64,000 nt of DNA from CAVUNY01 sp963843535 (GCA_963843535.1 CAWJKU010000001.1:434001-498000), one strand, 5' to 3'. Counted from the stretch's first letter, positions 44,007 to 53,625 are shown. Notes: generated by a model from the letters alone, not told the origin. Numbers and translations: made by a program.

Positions 44007-44921
44007 TTACTTACCCAGGAGGAGAGCAACCCAATCGCCCTTGGAACGGGTTTCAATAAAGTGCAGGCCGTGAGCTTCGCCAGCCAGGCGGACGTTCGCG
44101 GCCTGTTCGGCTAAAATCCCAGCCAGTACAATTTTTCCCCCCGCGGACACCAGGTCCGCCAGGCCGCCCTCAAACAGGCGGATGATGACCGGGGCCAGGA
44201 TGTTGGCGAGGACGAATGGCGCCTGGCGCAGGCTGAACTGCCCGGCGAGGATTTCGCTAACCGAGCCCAGGCCGATTTCGATGTGCTCACTGACACCGTT
44301 CGCCGCGCTGTTTTCGCGGGTGGAACGCACCGAGGCGCTGTCAATGTCAACGCCCAGGGCGCGGCGCGCGCCCAGCTTCAGGGCGGCGATGGATAGGATG
44401 CCGGAACCGCAGCCGACATCGATCACGTCCTCGCCGGGTTTGAGGTGCTTTTCAATCATTTCGAGACATAACTGCGTCGATGGGTGGGTGCCGGTGCCAA
44501 ATGCCATGCTCGGATCGATTTTTACCGCCACCCGGTTCATGTCGCTTTGCTCGATCCAGGCCGGCAGGACCAGCAGCCGCTGACCGATGGGGATGGGGTG
44601 GTAGTGTTTTTTCCAGGCTGCCATCCAATCTTCATCTTCAATCGTGCGGTAAGCAGGTTCAGGCAAGGCCTGGATCTGGCCAAGATGCCAGAGGGCTTCT
44701 TCCAGCCGCTGGCGTTTTTCACCCAGGTACTCATCGACCGGCAGGTACGCGTACACTTTAACCGGGCCAGCGGCGGTGCCTTCGTCTTCATTATCCAGAA
44801 AGGTAACCCCACTTTCGTAGACGACGCCGTTCGATGAATAACGGTCGAGCACCTCAGCCACGGCTTCGGCCAGCTCGCCGTTCACGGTGAGCATCACTTC
44901 AACCCAACGCGCTTCAGCCAC
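44007..44921 (-). CDS. prmA: Ribosomal protein L11 methyltransferase
   Basis: The 304 residues have the N-terminal L11-binding domain (WVEVMLTVNGELAEAVAEVL), the SAM motif DVGCGSGILSIAALKLGA, VDIDSASV and the catalytic NILAPVI segment. It methylates ribosomal protein L11. The start is GTG 44921, overlapping the corrected dnaJ stop by eight bases. It is the last gene of the hrcA-grpE-dnaK-dnaJ-prmA operon. Confidence 0.9.
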   Translation of the reverse strand: MAEARWVEVMLTVNGELAEAVAEVLDRYSSNGVVYESGVTFLDNEDEGTAAGPVKVYAYLPVDEYLGEKRQRLEEALWHLGQIQALPEPAYRTIEDEDWMAAWKKHYHPIPIGQRLLVLPAWIEQSDMNRVAVKIDPSMAFGTGTHPSTQLCLEMIEKHLKPGEDVIDVGCGSGILSIAALKLGARRALGVDIDSASVRSTRENSAANGVSEHIEIGLGSVSEILAGQFSLRQAPFVLANILAPVIIRLFEGGLADLVSAGGKIVLAGILAEQAANVRLAGEAHGLHFIETRSKGDWVALLLGK

Positions 44922-46036
44922 CCAGGACTTCTTTCAGACGGTCGAGAAAGCTTTTTTCCTCGGTTCTTGATCTCGCTGCCCAGGGTGCTGGCCAGCTCTT
45001 CAAACAGACGCTTCTGTTCGCTGTTGAGCTTGGTGGGGATATTGACGTCGACCATCACCACCTGGTCGCCGCGCCCGGTGGAGCGTAAATGGGGAACGCC
45101 CTTATTTTTCAGGGTGATCACCTTGCCGGGTTGGGTTCCGGCGGGTATGTCGATGCGGGTTGGGCCGTCGAGGGTGGAAACTTCGATCTCGGCCCCCAGG
45201 GTAGCCTGGGCGACGTTGATCGAGATATTAAGCATGATATCGTCGTTGCGCCGGCGGAAGTATTTGTGGGGGCGAACCTGGATCTCCATGTATAAATTAC
45301 CGTTCGGCCCGCCGTTATCTCCCGGCTGGCCCTCGCCGGCCAGGCGGATCTGGGTGCCGTTATCCACACCGGCGGGAACATGCACCACCTTGTGAATGGT
45401 CTTGCGTTCCAATTTTCGCCCTCGGCAGGTGCGGCAGGGGGTAGAAATCGTTTCGCCGGTACCGCCGCAGGTCGGGCAGGTGGTTACCTGGACCATCGAT
45501 CCCAGGAATGTCTGGCGCACCTGGCGCACTTCGCCGCGGCCGCCGCACGTCGCGCACTTCGCCGCCTGGCTGCCGGCTTCAGCGCCTGTGCCTCGGCAGG
45601 CGGAACAGACTTCATCGCGGGTAAATTCTATATCTTTTTCAACGCCAAAAACTGCCTCTTCGAAGGTTAGCATCACGGACTGCTGAAGGTCCGACCCGCG
45701 GCGGGGTGAATTGCGTTTGCGCGAACCGCCTCCGCCAAATCCACCAAAGCCGAAAAGCTCCTCAAACAAGTCGGAAAAATCGACCTGGTTGAAGTCGGGC
45801 ATTCCGCCCATGCCATTCAAGCCTTCTTTGCCGTAACGGTCATAGGCAGCGCGTTTTTCACTATCAGAGAGGACGGCGTAAGCCTCATTGATCTCTTTAA
45901 ATTTCTCTTCGGCCCCTGTTTCTTTATTCACGTCCGGGTGGTATTGACGCGCCAACTTACGGAAGGCTGCTTTGAGCTCATCCGGAGATGCATTGCGCGA
46001 TACCCCTAAAATTTCATAATAATCTCGCGATGCCAT
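44914..46036 (-). CDS. dnaJ: Chaperone DnaJ, frameshifted close to the C terminus
   Basis: A type I DnaJ: J domain with HPD (QYHPDVN), a short Gly/Phe region (LFGFGGFGGGG), four CxxCxGxG-type zinc repeats (CSACRGTG, CATCGGRG, CPTCGGTG, CRTCRG) and the two beta-sandwich substrate domains. In the frame as given the tail reads KNRGKKLSRPSER. In the neighbouring frame it reads EEKSFLDRLKEVLGG, the usual ending, with stop at 44914-44916. The shift lies by a run of six A (T on the plus strand, near 44952), so an indel is likely. It works with DnaK and GrpE. Confidence 0.92.
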
Positions 46037-46113
46037 AGACCGCCTTTAAAAGTTAACCGGTGATTGACCGGCACAGCCGGTCAAATCACCAGGGTTATTG
46101 AGATGAGTGCGAG

Positions 46114-48036
46114 TTACGCGTTGCGGAACTCGCCATCGACGACGTTATCATCGCCGCCGGGTTTGCCGTCGCCAGGCTCCTGCGTCGGGCCTTGCGGTTC
46201 GCCGCCGGGTTCACCCGGGCCAGCCGTGGGGCCGCCCTGGGTATAAGCGCTGGCGCCGATCTTTTGCAGCAGCTGGCCGACCGCATCCGCTTCGCGGCGA
46301 ATAGCCTCGCTGTCATCGCTGGTCTTGAGACTGTTCAGCTTGGCGACGCCTTCTTCAGCCTGTTTTTTCAAATCCGCGGGCACTTTGTCGCCTAAATCTT
46401 TGAGCGTCTTTTCGACGGTATAGCCAGTATTATCGGCGTAATTGCGAGCTTCAACCAGCTCTTTTTGCTTTTGGTCCTTCTCACGGTTGGCTTCCGCTTC
46501 GCGCTGCATGCGCTCGATCTCGGCTTCGGTCAACCCGGAGGAAGCGGTGATGGTGATATGCTGGCTGCGGTTGGTGGCCTTATCCAGGGCGGTTACTTTG
46601 AGGATGCCGTTGGCGTCGATATCGAAAGTAACTTCGATCTGCGGCATGCCGCGTGGGGCCGGCGGGATTCCATCCAGGATAAATTTCCCCAGGCTCTTAT
46701 TATCGACCGCCATGGGGCGCTCTCCCTGCAGGACATGAATTTCAACCTGGGTCTGGCCATCCGATGCGGTAGAGAAGACCTGGCTCTTGCGAGCCGGGAT
46801 GGTCGTGTTGCGTTCGATGATCCCGGTGGAAACGCCACCCATGGTTTCAACGGAAAGGGTGAGCGGGGTGACGTCGAGCAGGAGGATGTCTTTCACGTCG
46901 CCGCCTAACACACCGGCCTGAATCGCGGCGCCGATTGCAACCACTTCGTCAGGATTGACGCCCTTGTGCGGCTCCTTGCCGAATTCACGCCTCACCGCCT
47001 CCTGGACAGCCGGCATGCGGGTCATACCGCCGACCAGAACGACTTCGTTGATATCCGCAGGTTTCAGCCCGGCATCCTTAATCGCCTGGCGGACCGGATC
47101 CATGGAGTGAGCCACCAGGTCTCCAGTGAGCTGTTCCATCTTGGAACGAGCCAGGTTCATCACCATGTGTTTGGGTCCGGTAGCGTCCGCGGTGATATAC
47201 GGCAGGTTGATTTCGGTCTGCATCAGGGTGGAAAGCTCTATTTTCGCCTTTTCGGACGCTTCGCGCAGACGCTGCAGCGCCTGGCGATCATTGCGCAGGT
47301 CAATACCGTTGTCTTTCTTGAAAGTGTCGATGAGGTATTCCATGATGCGCTGGTCAAAGTCATCGCCGCCGAGGAAGGTATCCCCGTTGGTTGAGCGTAC
47401 CTGGAAAACGCCTTCGCCCACGTCAAGGACCGATATATCGAAGGTGCCGCCGCCCAGGTCGTAAACGGCGATCACTTCGTTTTTCTTCTTATCGAGACCG
47501 TAAGCCAGAGAGGAAGCGGTCGGCTCGTTGATGATGCGCTTGACTTCCAGGCCGGCTATGCGGCCGGCATCTTTAGTGGCATTGCGCTGGGCATCATTAA
47601 AGTACGCCGGCACAGTGATCACCGCTTCGGTCACGGGTTCGCTCAGATAAGCCTCCGCATCCGTCTTTAGTTTCGCCAGGATCATCGCTGAAACTTCCGG
47701 CGGGGAGTATTCCTTGCCATCCAGAACGACGCGAACATCACCATTCGGGGCTTTCGTCACCTTGTAAGGGATGCGGCCGAGGGTGCGCTGAACCTCAGGG
47801 TCATCGAATTTGCGACCCATGAAGCGTTTGATCGAGAAAACTGTGTTCTCAGGGTTAACGATGGCCTGGTTACGCGCCACGCGGCCAACTAATCGCTCGT
47901 GGTTTTTATTAACAGCGACCACGGACGGTAATAATCGTTCACCTTCTGCGGTTGGGATGACCTCAGGTTCACCCCCACGCATCACAGCCGCCACCGAGTT
48001 CGTGGTGCCTAAGTCGATGCCAATGATCTTTCCCAT
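46114..48036 (-). CDS. dnaK: Chaperone DnaK (Hsp70)
   Basis: A 640-residue Hsp70: GIDLGTTNSVAAV at the start, VPAYFNDAQRNATKDAGRIAGL, DLGGGTFDISVLD, VLVGGMTRMPAVQ, then the substrate-binding domain and a helical lid with a Gly/Pro-rich C-terminal tail. It folds proteins with DnaJ and GrpE. The position between grpE and dnaJ is canonical. Confidence 0.97.
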   Translation of the reverse strand: MGKIIGIDLGTTNSVAAVMRGGEPEVIPTAEGERLLPSVVAVNKNHERLVGRVARNQAIVNPENTVFSIKRFMGRKFDDPEVQRTLGRIPYKVTKAPNGDVRVVLDGKEYSPPEVSAMILAKLKTDAEAYLSEPVTEAVITVPAYFNDAQRNATKDAGRIAGLEVKRIINEPTASSLAYGLDKKKNEVIAVYDLGGGTFDISVLDVGEGVFQVRSTNGDTFLGGDDFDQRIMEYLIDTFKKDNGIDLRNDRQALQRLREASEKAKIELSTLMQTEINLPYITADATGPKHMVMNLARSKMEQLTGDLVAHSMDPVRQAIKDAGLKPADINEVVLVGGMTRMPAVQEAVRREFGKEPHKGVNPDEVVAIGAAIQAGVLGGDVKDILLLDVTPLTLSVETMGGVSTGIIERNTTIPARKSQVFSTASDGQTQVEIHVLQGERPMAVDNKSLGKFILDGIPPAPRGMPQIEVTFDIDANGILKVTALDKATNRSQHITITASSGLTEAEIERMQREAEANREKDQKQKELVEARNYADNTGYTVEKTLKDLGDKVPADLKKQAEEGVAKLNSLKTSDDSEAIRREADAVGQLLQKIGASAYTQGGPTAGPGEPGGEPQGPTQEPGDGKPGGDDNVVDGEFRNA

Positions 48037-48116
48037 ATTGTTGATCTCCTTGAAAAATAACGATGCAAAATTATTGCCAGTTCTGCGTTAAATGCGGATG
48101 AATATTTTCGTGCGGG

Positions 48117-48752
48117 TTAGCGGGCCACGCGCACCAGCGCAGGTCGAAGTACGCGGTCATTGATCGTGTACCCTTTCTGGACCACTTCTATAATCTGGCC
48201 GCTCTGGTGGTCAGGACTGTCTTCATGTGAAATGGCTTCATGCAGGCTGGGGTCAAACGATGCGCCATCGGTGGGGATCACTTTTACCCCTTCGCCATCC
48301 AGGATCATATTCAGCTTGCGGTAGATCAGCTCAACACCATCGGCCCACATGGCTCCTTCGCCCTGGGATGGGCGCGTTTTCAGGGCACGGTCCAGGTCAT
48401 CCAGGATCACCAGGTATTTCTTGACGATCTGACCGGTGAGGTTCTGGTGAAGCTGGGCATTGTCGCGTTCAATCCGTTTGCGGTAATTTAAAAAATCTGC
48501 GCGCTCACGCTGCCAACCCTCAAAATACTCCTTGTTGTTTTTCTCGCTTTGAGCGATCTTTTCTTGCAGCTCGTTATACTCAGCCATGGTTAAACCAACC
48601 AGCGGCTCCTGGGCTGTTTCTGGGGCTGCTTCAGATTCGGGAGCAGAGGCGCTGCCGTTCAATGGGGCTTGATTTTCCCCCGGCTGTGCGGACGCAGGAT
48701 CGGCATCAGTCTGCTTTCGATCTTTTTCTTCGTGCTTTTCGACTTTCTTCAT
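48117..48752 (-). CDS. grpE: Nucleotide exchange factor GrpE
   Basis: A 211-residue protein with a charged N-terminal region, a long helix (EYNELQEKIAQSEKNNKEYFEGWQRERADFLNYRKRIERD) and the beta domain (GVKVIPTDGASFDPSLHEAI...GYTINDRVLRPALVRVA). It releases ADP from DnaK. ATG 48752 is chosen for AAGGAAGG just upstream. Confidence 0.94.
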   Translation of the reverse strand: MKKVEKHEEKDRKQTDADPASAQPGENQAPLNGSASAPESEAAPETAQEPLVGLTMAEYNELQEKIAQSEKNNKEYFEGWQRERADFLNYRKRIERDNAQLHQNLTGQIVKKYLVILDDLDRALKTRPSQGEGAMWADGVELIYRKLNMILDGEGVKVIPTDGASFDPSLHEAISHEDSPDHQSGQIIEVVQKGYTINDRVLRPALVRVAR

Positions 48753-48859
48753 AGCACCTTCCTTGTCATCAATGAAGTTCATAAATTAAGGGCAGACCTC
48801 TAATGGATTATCTCTCTTCAACGCAAGATTCGATGGATGAGGCATGCCCTAAAAGTTTT

Positions 48860-49894
48860 TTATTCTACCAGCGTGTCAGAAACCAGATCACTCAACAGGC
48901 CTGATAAGAAACGAATGGTCGAGATAGCGCGTCCATAAGGCATGCGCATCGGCCCAACCACGCCTAACGTCCCTGTAACCAGGCCGGGGGTGCCGTAGCG
49001 CGCCAGGACGATAGAAAACTGGCTCAACTCTTCCCAGGTTCCTTCTCCACCAATTAAAACCTGGACTCCACCGGCTGTGCTGGTGGCAAGTGTGCGGCTG
49101 AGCAAATCTTGCAAACGGGAGCGTTCTTCCAGGACGCGGATGGCGCGGTGCGCTGTCTCCGAACCTAGAAATTCGGGTTCTGCCAGCACATTGCTCAAAC
49201 CGTCCATGTAGACTTCGCCGGCAATCTGCGTGTTAGCCAGGTCCATTTCGGTCAATATCCAATCTGTTGCTTCGCGTTCCAGGCCTTGCAGTTGGGCGCG
49301 AGTGCTGCGGATGGAGTCGGTATCTTTTCCCTCGTATAAATGAGTGAGTTTATTGGCCGTCATCGAAAGGAATTCTTGAGAAAACCGTTCGTTAAGACCA
49401 AGCAGGCGCTGGTGAATTTCTCCACCGGCCATGACCAGCACCATTAATATCTGTCGGCCGCGGGTGGAAATCAGTTCGACGTGTTTCATTCGGGCCATTT
49501 CGGGATGGGGAGCGGTCACCAGGGATGCAGAATGTGATTGGTGGGCCAGGACGGAAGCTGAAAGGCGCATCCACTGGTCCACATCATTCCGCATTTGGTA
49601 AAACTGGTGAGTGATCGTGCGCCGGGTTGCGTCTGGCAGCTCGCTTTGCTGGAGGAGACGGCCGACAAAATAGCGATAACCTTCTTCAGTCGGGACGCGC
49701 CCGGCGGAAGTGTGCGGCTGGCGCAAATACCCCAGATCGGTTAGCTCGGCCAATTCGTTGCGCACAGTCGCCGAGCTCATATCCAGGTGGTAGCGCTCCA
49801 CTAAAGCCTGCGACCCAATCGGGGCGGCAGACTTGATGTACTCGTGGACAACCAGGGTCAGGATAAGCTTTTGGCGATCGGTCAGGTCATTCAT
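48860..49894 (-). CDS. hrcA: Heat-inducible transcription repressor HrcA
   Basis: The 344 residues begin with the HrcA winged helix (LTDRQKLILTLVVHEYIKSAAPIGSQALVERY, SSATVRNELAELTDLGYLRQPHTSAGRVPTEEGYRYFV). The C-terminal part contains VLIGGE, FSIVLARYG and GVVGPMRMPYGRAISTIRFLSGLLSD. It represses its own operon through CIRCE. ATG 49894 has AAAGGAG directly upstream; in-frame sequence before it runs through CIRCE and the promoter. Confidence 0.95.
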   Translation of the reverse strand: MNDLTDRQKLILTLVVHEYIKSAAPIGSQALVERYHLDMSSATVRNELAELTDLGYLRQPHTSAGRVPTEEGYRYFVGRLLQQSELPDATRRTITHQFYQMRNDVDQWMRLSASVLAHQSHSASLVTAPHPEMARMKHVELISTRGRQILMVLVMAGGEIHQRLLGLNERFSQEFLSMTANKLTHLYEGKDTDSIRSTRAQLQGLEREATDWILTEMDLANTQIAGEVYMDGLSNVLAEPEFLGSETAHRAIRVLEERSRLQDLLSRTLATSTAGGVQVLIGGEGTWEELSQFSIVLARYGTPGLVTGTLGVVGPMRMPYGRAISTIRFLSGLLSDLVSDTLVE

Positions 49895-49905
49895 TCCGCT
49901 CTCCT

Positions 49906-49932
49906 TTAGCACTCTCGTTCGTCGAGTGCTAA
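49906..49932. promoter_or_regulatory. CIRCE operator
   Basis: TTAGCACTC (49906-49914), nine bases, GAGTGCTAA (49924-49932): a perfect CIRCE inverted repeat, located between the promoter and the hrcA start. Confidence 0.97.
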
Positions 49933-49945
49933 AAGAACATGATTG

Positions 49946-49975
49946 ATCATACCATGCGGCAGGGAAATAAGTCAA
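49946..49975 (-). promoter_or_regulatory. Promoter of the heat-shock operon
   Basis: TTGACT (49975-49970) and TATGAT (49951-49946) with an 18-base spacer on the minus strand. The predicted start near 49939 lies immediately ahead of CIRCE. Confidence 0.85.
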
Positions 49976-50101
49976 GTCGCCGGAGACAATGCTAATAAAA
50001 CTCTGATATTCGCGGAAACCGAGGTACATTCACCCTGGATAAAATTTGTCAAAGATGCGTTGCAGGATTACAATCAAGGCCAATCGCTTACAGGAGGAAC
50101 T

Positions 50102-50866
50102 ATGGCAGACTTTTATGTACCTGAAACGGTATTATCAATCGCCGCTCATCCGGACGATATCGAATTTTCTTGTGTTGGCACCCTGGCGCGTTGGGCAAAG
50201 GCTGGCAGCCGGGTGATCTACGTTTTATGCACCAGCGGAGACGCCGGGATTGAAGAACCCGGGATGACGCGTGAAAAAGCGACCCAGATTCGAGAGGCGG
50301 AAGCGCTGCAGGCAGCAAAACTTGCCGGGGCCGAACAAGTCATTTTTCTGCACGAACCCGATGGCCTGGTTCAAGCCACCCTGGAGCTGCGCAAGAAACT
50401 CGTTCGAGAAATCCGGCGCTTTCAACCGGAGGTTGTTGTGACGAGTGATCCGACGATCGTGTGGGCCAGTGAAGATTATATCAACCATCCTGACCACCGC
50501 GCGGCGGCCCTGGCTGCGGTAGATGCTATTTTCCCGGCGGCGGGCAACCCGATGCTTTACCAGGAGATGGAAGCGGAAGGATTGTATGCTCACAAACCAC
50601 GCCAGGTTTACGTACACAGCTGGAGCGGTGATAATTCCTACGTGAATATCACCGACACAATTGATATTAAAATCGAGGCCTTGCGCGCCCACAAAAGCCA
50701 GATGAGGGATTGGGATCCGGCGGAAATGGTCAAAAAATGGGCCAGCGAAACTGCCAAAGGTAAAGAAATGAAATATGCCGAGTCGTTCCGGGTGGTGACC
50801 ATTCTGGACGATAAAGCGTGGGAAGAATATAAAGCCAGCAAGAAAAAAGAAGCTCGCCCGGCCTGA
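50102..50866 (+). CDS. PIG-L family deacetylase
   Basis: A 254-residue LmbE/PIG-L fold protein with the zinc motif AAHPDDIEFSC, a GTLARWAKAG helix, the conserved REAEALQAAKLAG segment and the third zinc ligand in NHPDHRAA. It removes acetyl groups from N-acetylglucosamine-type substrates such as GlcNAc-lipids, thiols or chitin oligomers. AGGAGG lies just before ATG 50102. Confidence 0.87.
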   Translation: MADFYVPETVLSIAAHPDDIEFSCVGTLARWAKAGSRVIYVLCTSGDAGIEEPGMTREKATQIREAEALQAAKLAGAEQVIFLHEPDGLVQATLELRKKLVREIRRFQPEVVVTSDPTIVWASEDYINHPDHRAAALAAVDAIFPAAGNPMLYQEMEAEGLYAHKPRQVYVHSWSGDNSYVNITDTIDIKIEALRAHKSQMRDWDPAEMVKKWASETAKGKEMKYAESFRVVTILDDKAWEEYKASKKKEARPA

Positions 50867-50880
50867 GCCGGACTTTTTTA
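50858..50880 (+). terminator. Short terminator overlapping the deacetylase stop
   Basis: CCGGC and GCCGG around CTGA, followed by ACTTTTTT. The mirrored strand also ends in a T run, so it may serve the convergent LRR gene as well. Confidence 0.55.
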
Positions 50881-51390
50881 AAACTTGATCACCAGGCCGC
50901 GTTTCTTGAAGCGAGATACATCTCCCTGGGTGATCTTAATGCAGCCCTGCAGGTTGAGAGCTGTCAGGTTGGGCAGTTGGCGCAAATATTTTAATGCCGG
51001 GCCGGTCAGGCGGTTGCAGTAGCTTAGATCCAATGTGGTCAGGTGACGAAAATCTTGCAGGTGAGCAATGCCATCGTTGGTCAGGCTGCAAGAGCTGAGA
51101 TTTAAATAAACGAGCTCAGAAAAACCTTTTAAATATACCAGGCCAGCTTTGGTAATCTTGCGGTTTTCCGACAGGTTGATATAGGTCAGAGGGGTGACCT
51201 CATTGATTTCGGCGACCAGGTGTTTTAAGCCCTGGTCGTCGATATTGTGAATGCGAAAACCGTATTCTTGATTTTCTGGTAGCATGATCGAACCAGGTCC
51301 AGTCTCGATTTCGATCCAATCGGCCGCGGGGCTGATTGTAGGGCGCGAGTAAAACAGCGCCGGAAATGTGCAGTAAAAATTAATGGCCAT
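50878..51390 (-). CDS. Leucine-rich repeat protein
   Basis: 170 residues with about five LRR units of the cysteine-containing or ribonuclease-inhibitor-like type (LTYINLSENRKITKAGLVYL, LVYLNLSSCSLTNDGIAHL, LTTLDLSYCNRLTGPALKYL, LTALNLQGCIKITQGDV). No signal peptide is seen. It follows the LCP gene after three bases, so the two are one operon. Such short LRR proteins act in protein binding; the target is unknown. Confidence 0.8.
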   Translation of the reverse strand: MAINFYCTFPALFYSRPTISPAADWIEIETGPGSIMLPENQEYGFRIHNIDDQGLKHLVAEINEVTPLTYINLSENRKITKAGLVYLKGFSELVYLNLSSCSLTNDGIAHLQDFRHLTTLDLSYCNRLTGPALKYLRQLPNLTALNLQGCIKITQGDVSRFKKRGLVIKF

Positions 51391-51393
51391 ATC

Positions 51394-52395
51394 TCACTTA
51401 AAAAGTTGGTCTACGAGCGGGTTAATTTGTCCCCAGAGCGGCAGCAGGACCTGCGCCCCGTTGATATCGGCGGGATTTGTGTATTCGCGAGGCAAGACAT
51501 GGCTTTCAATTTTGTCCGGCCCGAGACGAATGACCGTCATGGCGGTATTGGCTAACTGCCAGAAGGACAGATTGGTATCCACTGTTTTTTGAAAAGCCGC
51601 CCAAATGAGCGGTGCACGCAGCCATGTCAAGGGGTTGAGCAGTTGTTTGGCGGCTGCCCGGATAAAAATCTGACCGTGGGCCATGCGGAAAAAATCATCT
51701 GTGCCTGCGCGGTCGCGCACAAAAGCCAGGGCCTTCGTTCCGTCGAGATGGTGTTTTCCCGGCGGGTAGCCGGCCATCTCCTCGGTAAGATCCAATGTTA
51801 TTCCGCCCATGGCATCGATCAATCCCGGTATACCCTCCAGGCGGAGGCGGACATAATACTTGATCGGGATGTCAAAATTTTGGGCGAACACAAGCATGGC
51901 GGCGGCTGGACCGCTGCCAGGTTCGTCGGCTTCAGCGTAGAAATGGGCGGTGTTAATCCGGTTTTCCCCATATCCAGGGATCGTCACCCACAGGTCGCGC
52001 GGGATCGCGAGGGTGGTAATGCGCGGTTGGGCGGAATCGACCCGGACGATTACGTTGGTATCGCTGCGCCCGGTTACTGTGCCTTCGGGCACGCGGTCAA
52101 TGCCGATCACGAGAATATTATCTCTAACCGGAGCGATGAACATGGCGGTAACCGCCAGGCTGCCCAAGCAGAGGGCGATGACGATCACCACCCCCAATAC
52201 AAGCCCACAACCGAGCCTTAAATTCTGAAGCTGGCGCTGTGCGCGGCGCTGGTCGCGTAAAGGTGGAACCTGTGGGGGATAAACCGGGTATCTGGGCGGT
52301 TGGGGGATGGGGTTTGGATACCGCGTAGGAACCACGCGCGTCACCGCGTTAGGGTCATGACGCGGTTTGGGGCGTGGACGGTTGGGAATTGTCAT
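51394..52395 (-). CDS. LytR-CpsA-Psr (LCP) family envelope protein
   Basis: 333 residues: a proline-rich, basic cytoplasmic N terminus, one membrane helix (about 61-88) and the LCP domain outside with ILVIGIDR, GRSDTNVIVRVD, LAIPRDLWVTIPGYGENRINTAH, AMGGITLDL and DGTKALAFVRDR. LCP enzymes attach glycopolymers to the cell wall or to proteins. It is co-transcribed with the LRR protein. Confidence 0.88.
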   Translation of the reverse strand: MTIPNRPRPKPRHDPNAVTRVVPTRYPNPIPQPPRYPVYPPQVPPLRDQRRAQRQLQNLRLGCGLVLGVVIVIALCLGSLAVTAMFIAPVRDNILVIGIDRVPEGTVTGRSDTNVIVRVDSAQPRITTLAIPRDLWVTIPGYGENRINTAHFYAEADEPGSGPAAAMLVFAQNFDIPIKYYVRLRLEGIPGLIDAMGGITLDLTEEMAGYPPGKHHLDGTKALAFVRDRAGTDDFFRMAHGQIFIRAAAKQLLNPLTWLRAPLIWAAFQKTVDTNLSFWQLANTAMTVIRLGPDKIESHVLPREYTNPADINGAQVLLPLWGQINPLVDQLFK

Positions 52396-52478
52396 GTCGA
52401 AGATTATAATTCAATTCCAGGTATAATCATTTCGCATATATAAGTTGCTCGCCCTTCGGGGACCACTAAAAATGACGC

Positions 52479-52520
52479 GTGTGGTGTTTTGGAGTTGAGT
52501 AGCAACTCCAAAGCATCGCA
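52479..52520. repeat. Imperfect hairpin (T-in/A-out family, copy 5)
   Basis: TTTGGAGTTG pairs with CAACTCCAAA around AGTAG-type loop bases; the outer arms TGTGGTG and CATCGCACA pair imperfectly. GTGGTGTTTT matches copy 2 near 1.5 kb. Confidence 0.55.
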
Positions 52521-52540
52521 CAAAACATCAAAAAAGCCGT

Positions 52541-52563
52541 TCGCGCTGTCGCGGACCACGCAC
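52541..52563 (+). repeat. Dispersed TCGCGCTGTCGCGGACCACGCA repeat
   Basis: Nearly identical to the copies at 52857-52882 and 24474-24500 (minus strand). It directly follows hairpin copy 5 and an AAAACATCA motif. Confidence 0.65.
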
Positions 52564-52743
52564 GCGACACTTGAACCGCACGCACACTCGCCCTCCCGTA
52601 TACGCGAGGTACGCCCTTCGGGCGAGGACATCGGGACGATATGGAGTGCACACCTGCCCCGGGTGCAGGTGCCGGGGAGTGCCAGGGAGTGCATGCGAAG
52701 CACACCTGCGGTGGGTGAGCGCGCCTTCGGCGAATGAGAAACC

Positions 52744-52841
52744 GTCATTGCGAGCGCCACCCGGGGTGCGCCCGCAGGGGCGAGCGAAGCAATCTCCCAT
52801 TAATCAGAAGATTGCCACGCCCCTTCGGGGCTCGCAATGAC
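52744..52841. repeat. TCATTGCGAG palindromic element, copy B
   Basis: A 98-bp element bounded by GTCATTGCGAG and CTCGCAATGAC. On the minus strand it is almost identical (about three differences) to copy D at 59677-59774. Confidence 0.9.
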
Positions 52842-52856
52842 AATTCATCCAAAAAG

Positions 52857-52882
52857 CTGGTCGCGCTGGCGCGGACCACGCA
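52857..52882 (+). repeat. Dispersed GGTCGCG...GCGGACCACGCA repeat
   Basis: GGTCGCGCTGGCGCGGACCACGCA lies between palindromic element B and the 21-bp hairpin, forming a composite of three repeat types. Confidence 0.65.
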
Positions 52883-52893
52883 ATACGATGACT

Positions 52894-52938
52894 GGAGTGT
52901 TTTTTTGAAATCGCGTAGCGATTTCAAAAAAACACTCC
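52894..52938. repeat. Perfect 21-bp hairpin (T-in/A-out family, copy 6)
   Basis: Arms 52894-52914 and 52918-52938 are perfectly complementary around GTA. GGAGTGTTTTTTTG opens the 5' arm. The aldolase gene begins 37 bases later. Confidence 0.85.
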
Positions 52939-52974
52939 ATAACATCATATAAGAAATAATCATGAGGAGATCCA

Positions 52975-53622
52975 ATGTTAGAGGAACTGCGCAAGCAAGT
53001 GTGCTTTTGCAACCAGCAGCTGCCCATCCAGGGGCTGGTGACCTGGACCAGCGGCAATGTCAGCGGGCGCGACCCAAAAACCGGCCTGGTGGTCATTAAA
53101 CCCAGCGGAGTGCTTTTTGAGGACCTGACACCAGAGAATATGGTGGTGGTTGATGTGGACGGCAATATCGTTGAAGGCAGCCTGGGCGTATCCACCGATA
53201 CGGCCACACACCTTTACGTTTACCGCCAGCGTCCGGATGTGGGCGGGATTGTGCATACCCATTCGACCTTTGCCACAGCATTTGCCGCGGTAGGACGGTC
53301 TATCCCGGTATATTTGACCGCCATTGCAGATGAATTCGGCTGCCCGATACCATGCGGCGCTTATGCTCGCATCGGAGACGAAGGAATAGGCAAAGAAATC
53401 GTGCGCTCGATCGGCGTTTCACCGGCGATTTTGATGAAAAACCATGGTGTCTTCACGATCGGGAAAGGGCCCCTGCAAGCCTTGAAAGCAGCCGTGATGA
53501 CTGAAGATGTGGCCCGTACCGTGTGGTATGCTCTTCAGATTGGCCAACCGGAAGAGCTGCCGGAGGAAGAAGTCGCAGCCAATCACGACCGTTACGTGAA
53601 TCGTTACGGTCAAAAGAAATAA
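52975..53622 (+). CDS. Class II aldolase/L-ribulose-5-phosphate 4-epimerase family protein
   Basis: The 215 residues match the AraD/FucA fold: GLVTWTSGNVSGRDPKTGLVVIKPSG, MVVVDVDGNIVEGSL, the zinc-binding GGIVHTHSTFATAFA pair of histidines, IPCGAYARIGDEGIG and a third His in ILMKNHGVFTIG. These enzymes epimerise L-ribulose 5-phosphate or cleave sugar-1-phosphate aldols. The GNVS and SGV motifs favour the epimerase branch. GAGGAG precedes ATG 52975. It begins the sugar-uronate block. Confidence 0.87.
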   Translation: MLEELRKQVCFCNQQLPIQGLVTWTSGNVSGRDPKTGLVVIKPSGVLFEDLTPENMVVVDVDGNIVEGSLGVSTDTATHLYVYRQRPDVGGIVHTHSTFATAFAAVGRSIPVYLTAIADEFGCPIPCGAYARIGDEGIGKEIVRSIGVSPAILMKNHGVFTIGKGPLQALKAAVMTEDVARTVWYALQIGQPEELPEEEVAANHDRYVNRYGQKK

Positions 53623-53625
53623 GTT

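Larger units (their letters stand above)
52396..52974. repeat. Gene-free repeat cluster between the LCP and aldolase genes
   Basis: This 579-bp gap contains no convincing gene. In order it holds an imperfect hairpin (52479-52520), a GGACCACGCA repeat (52541-52563), a stretch of small GC palindromes (52600-52735), palindromic element B (52744-52841), another GGACCACGCA repeat (52857-52882) and a perfect 21-bp hairpin (52894-52938). Confidence 0.75.
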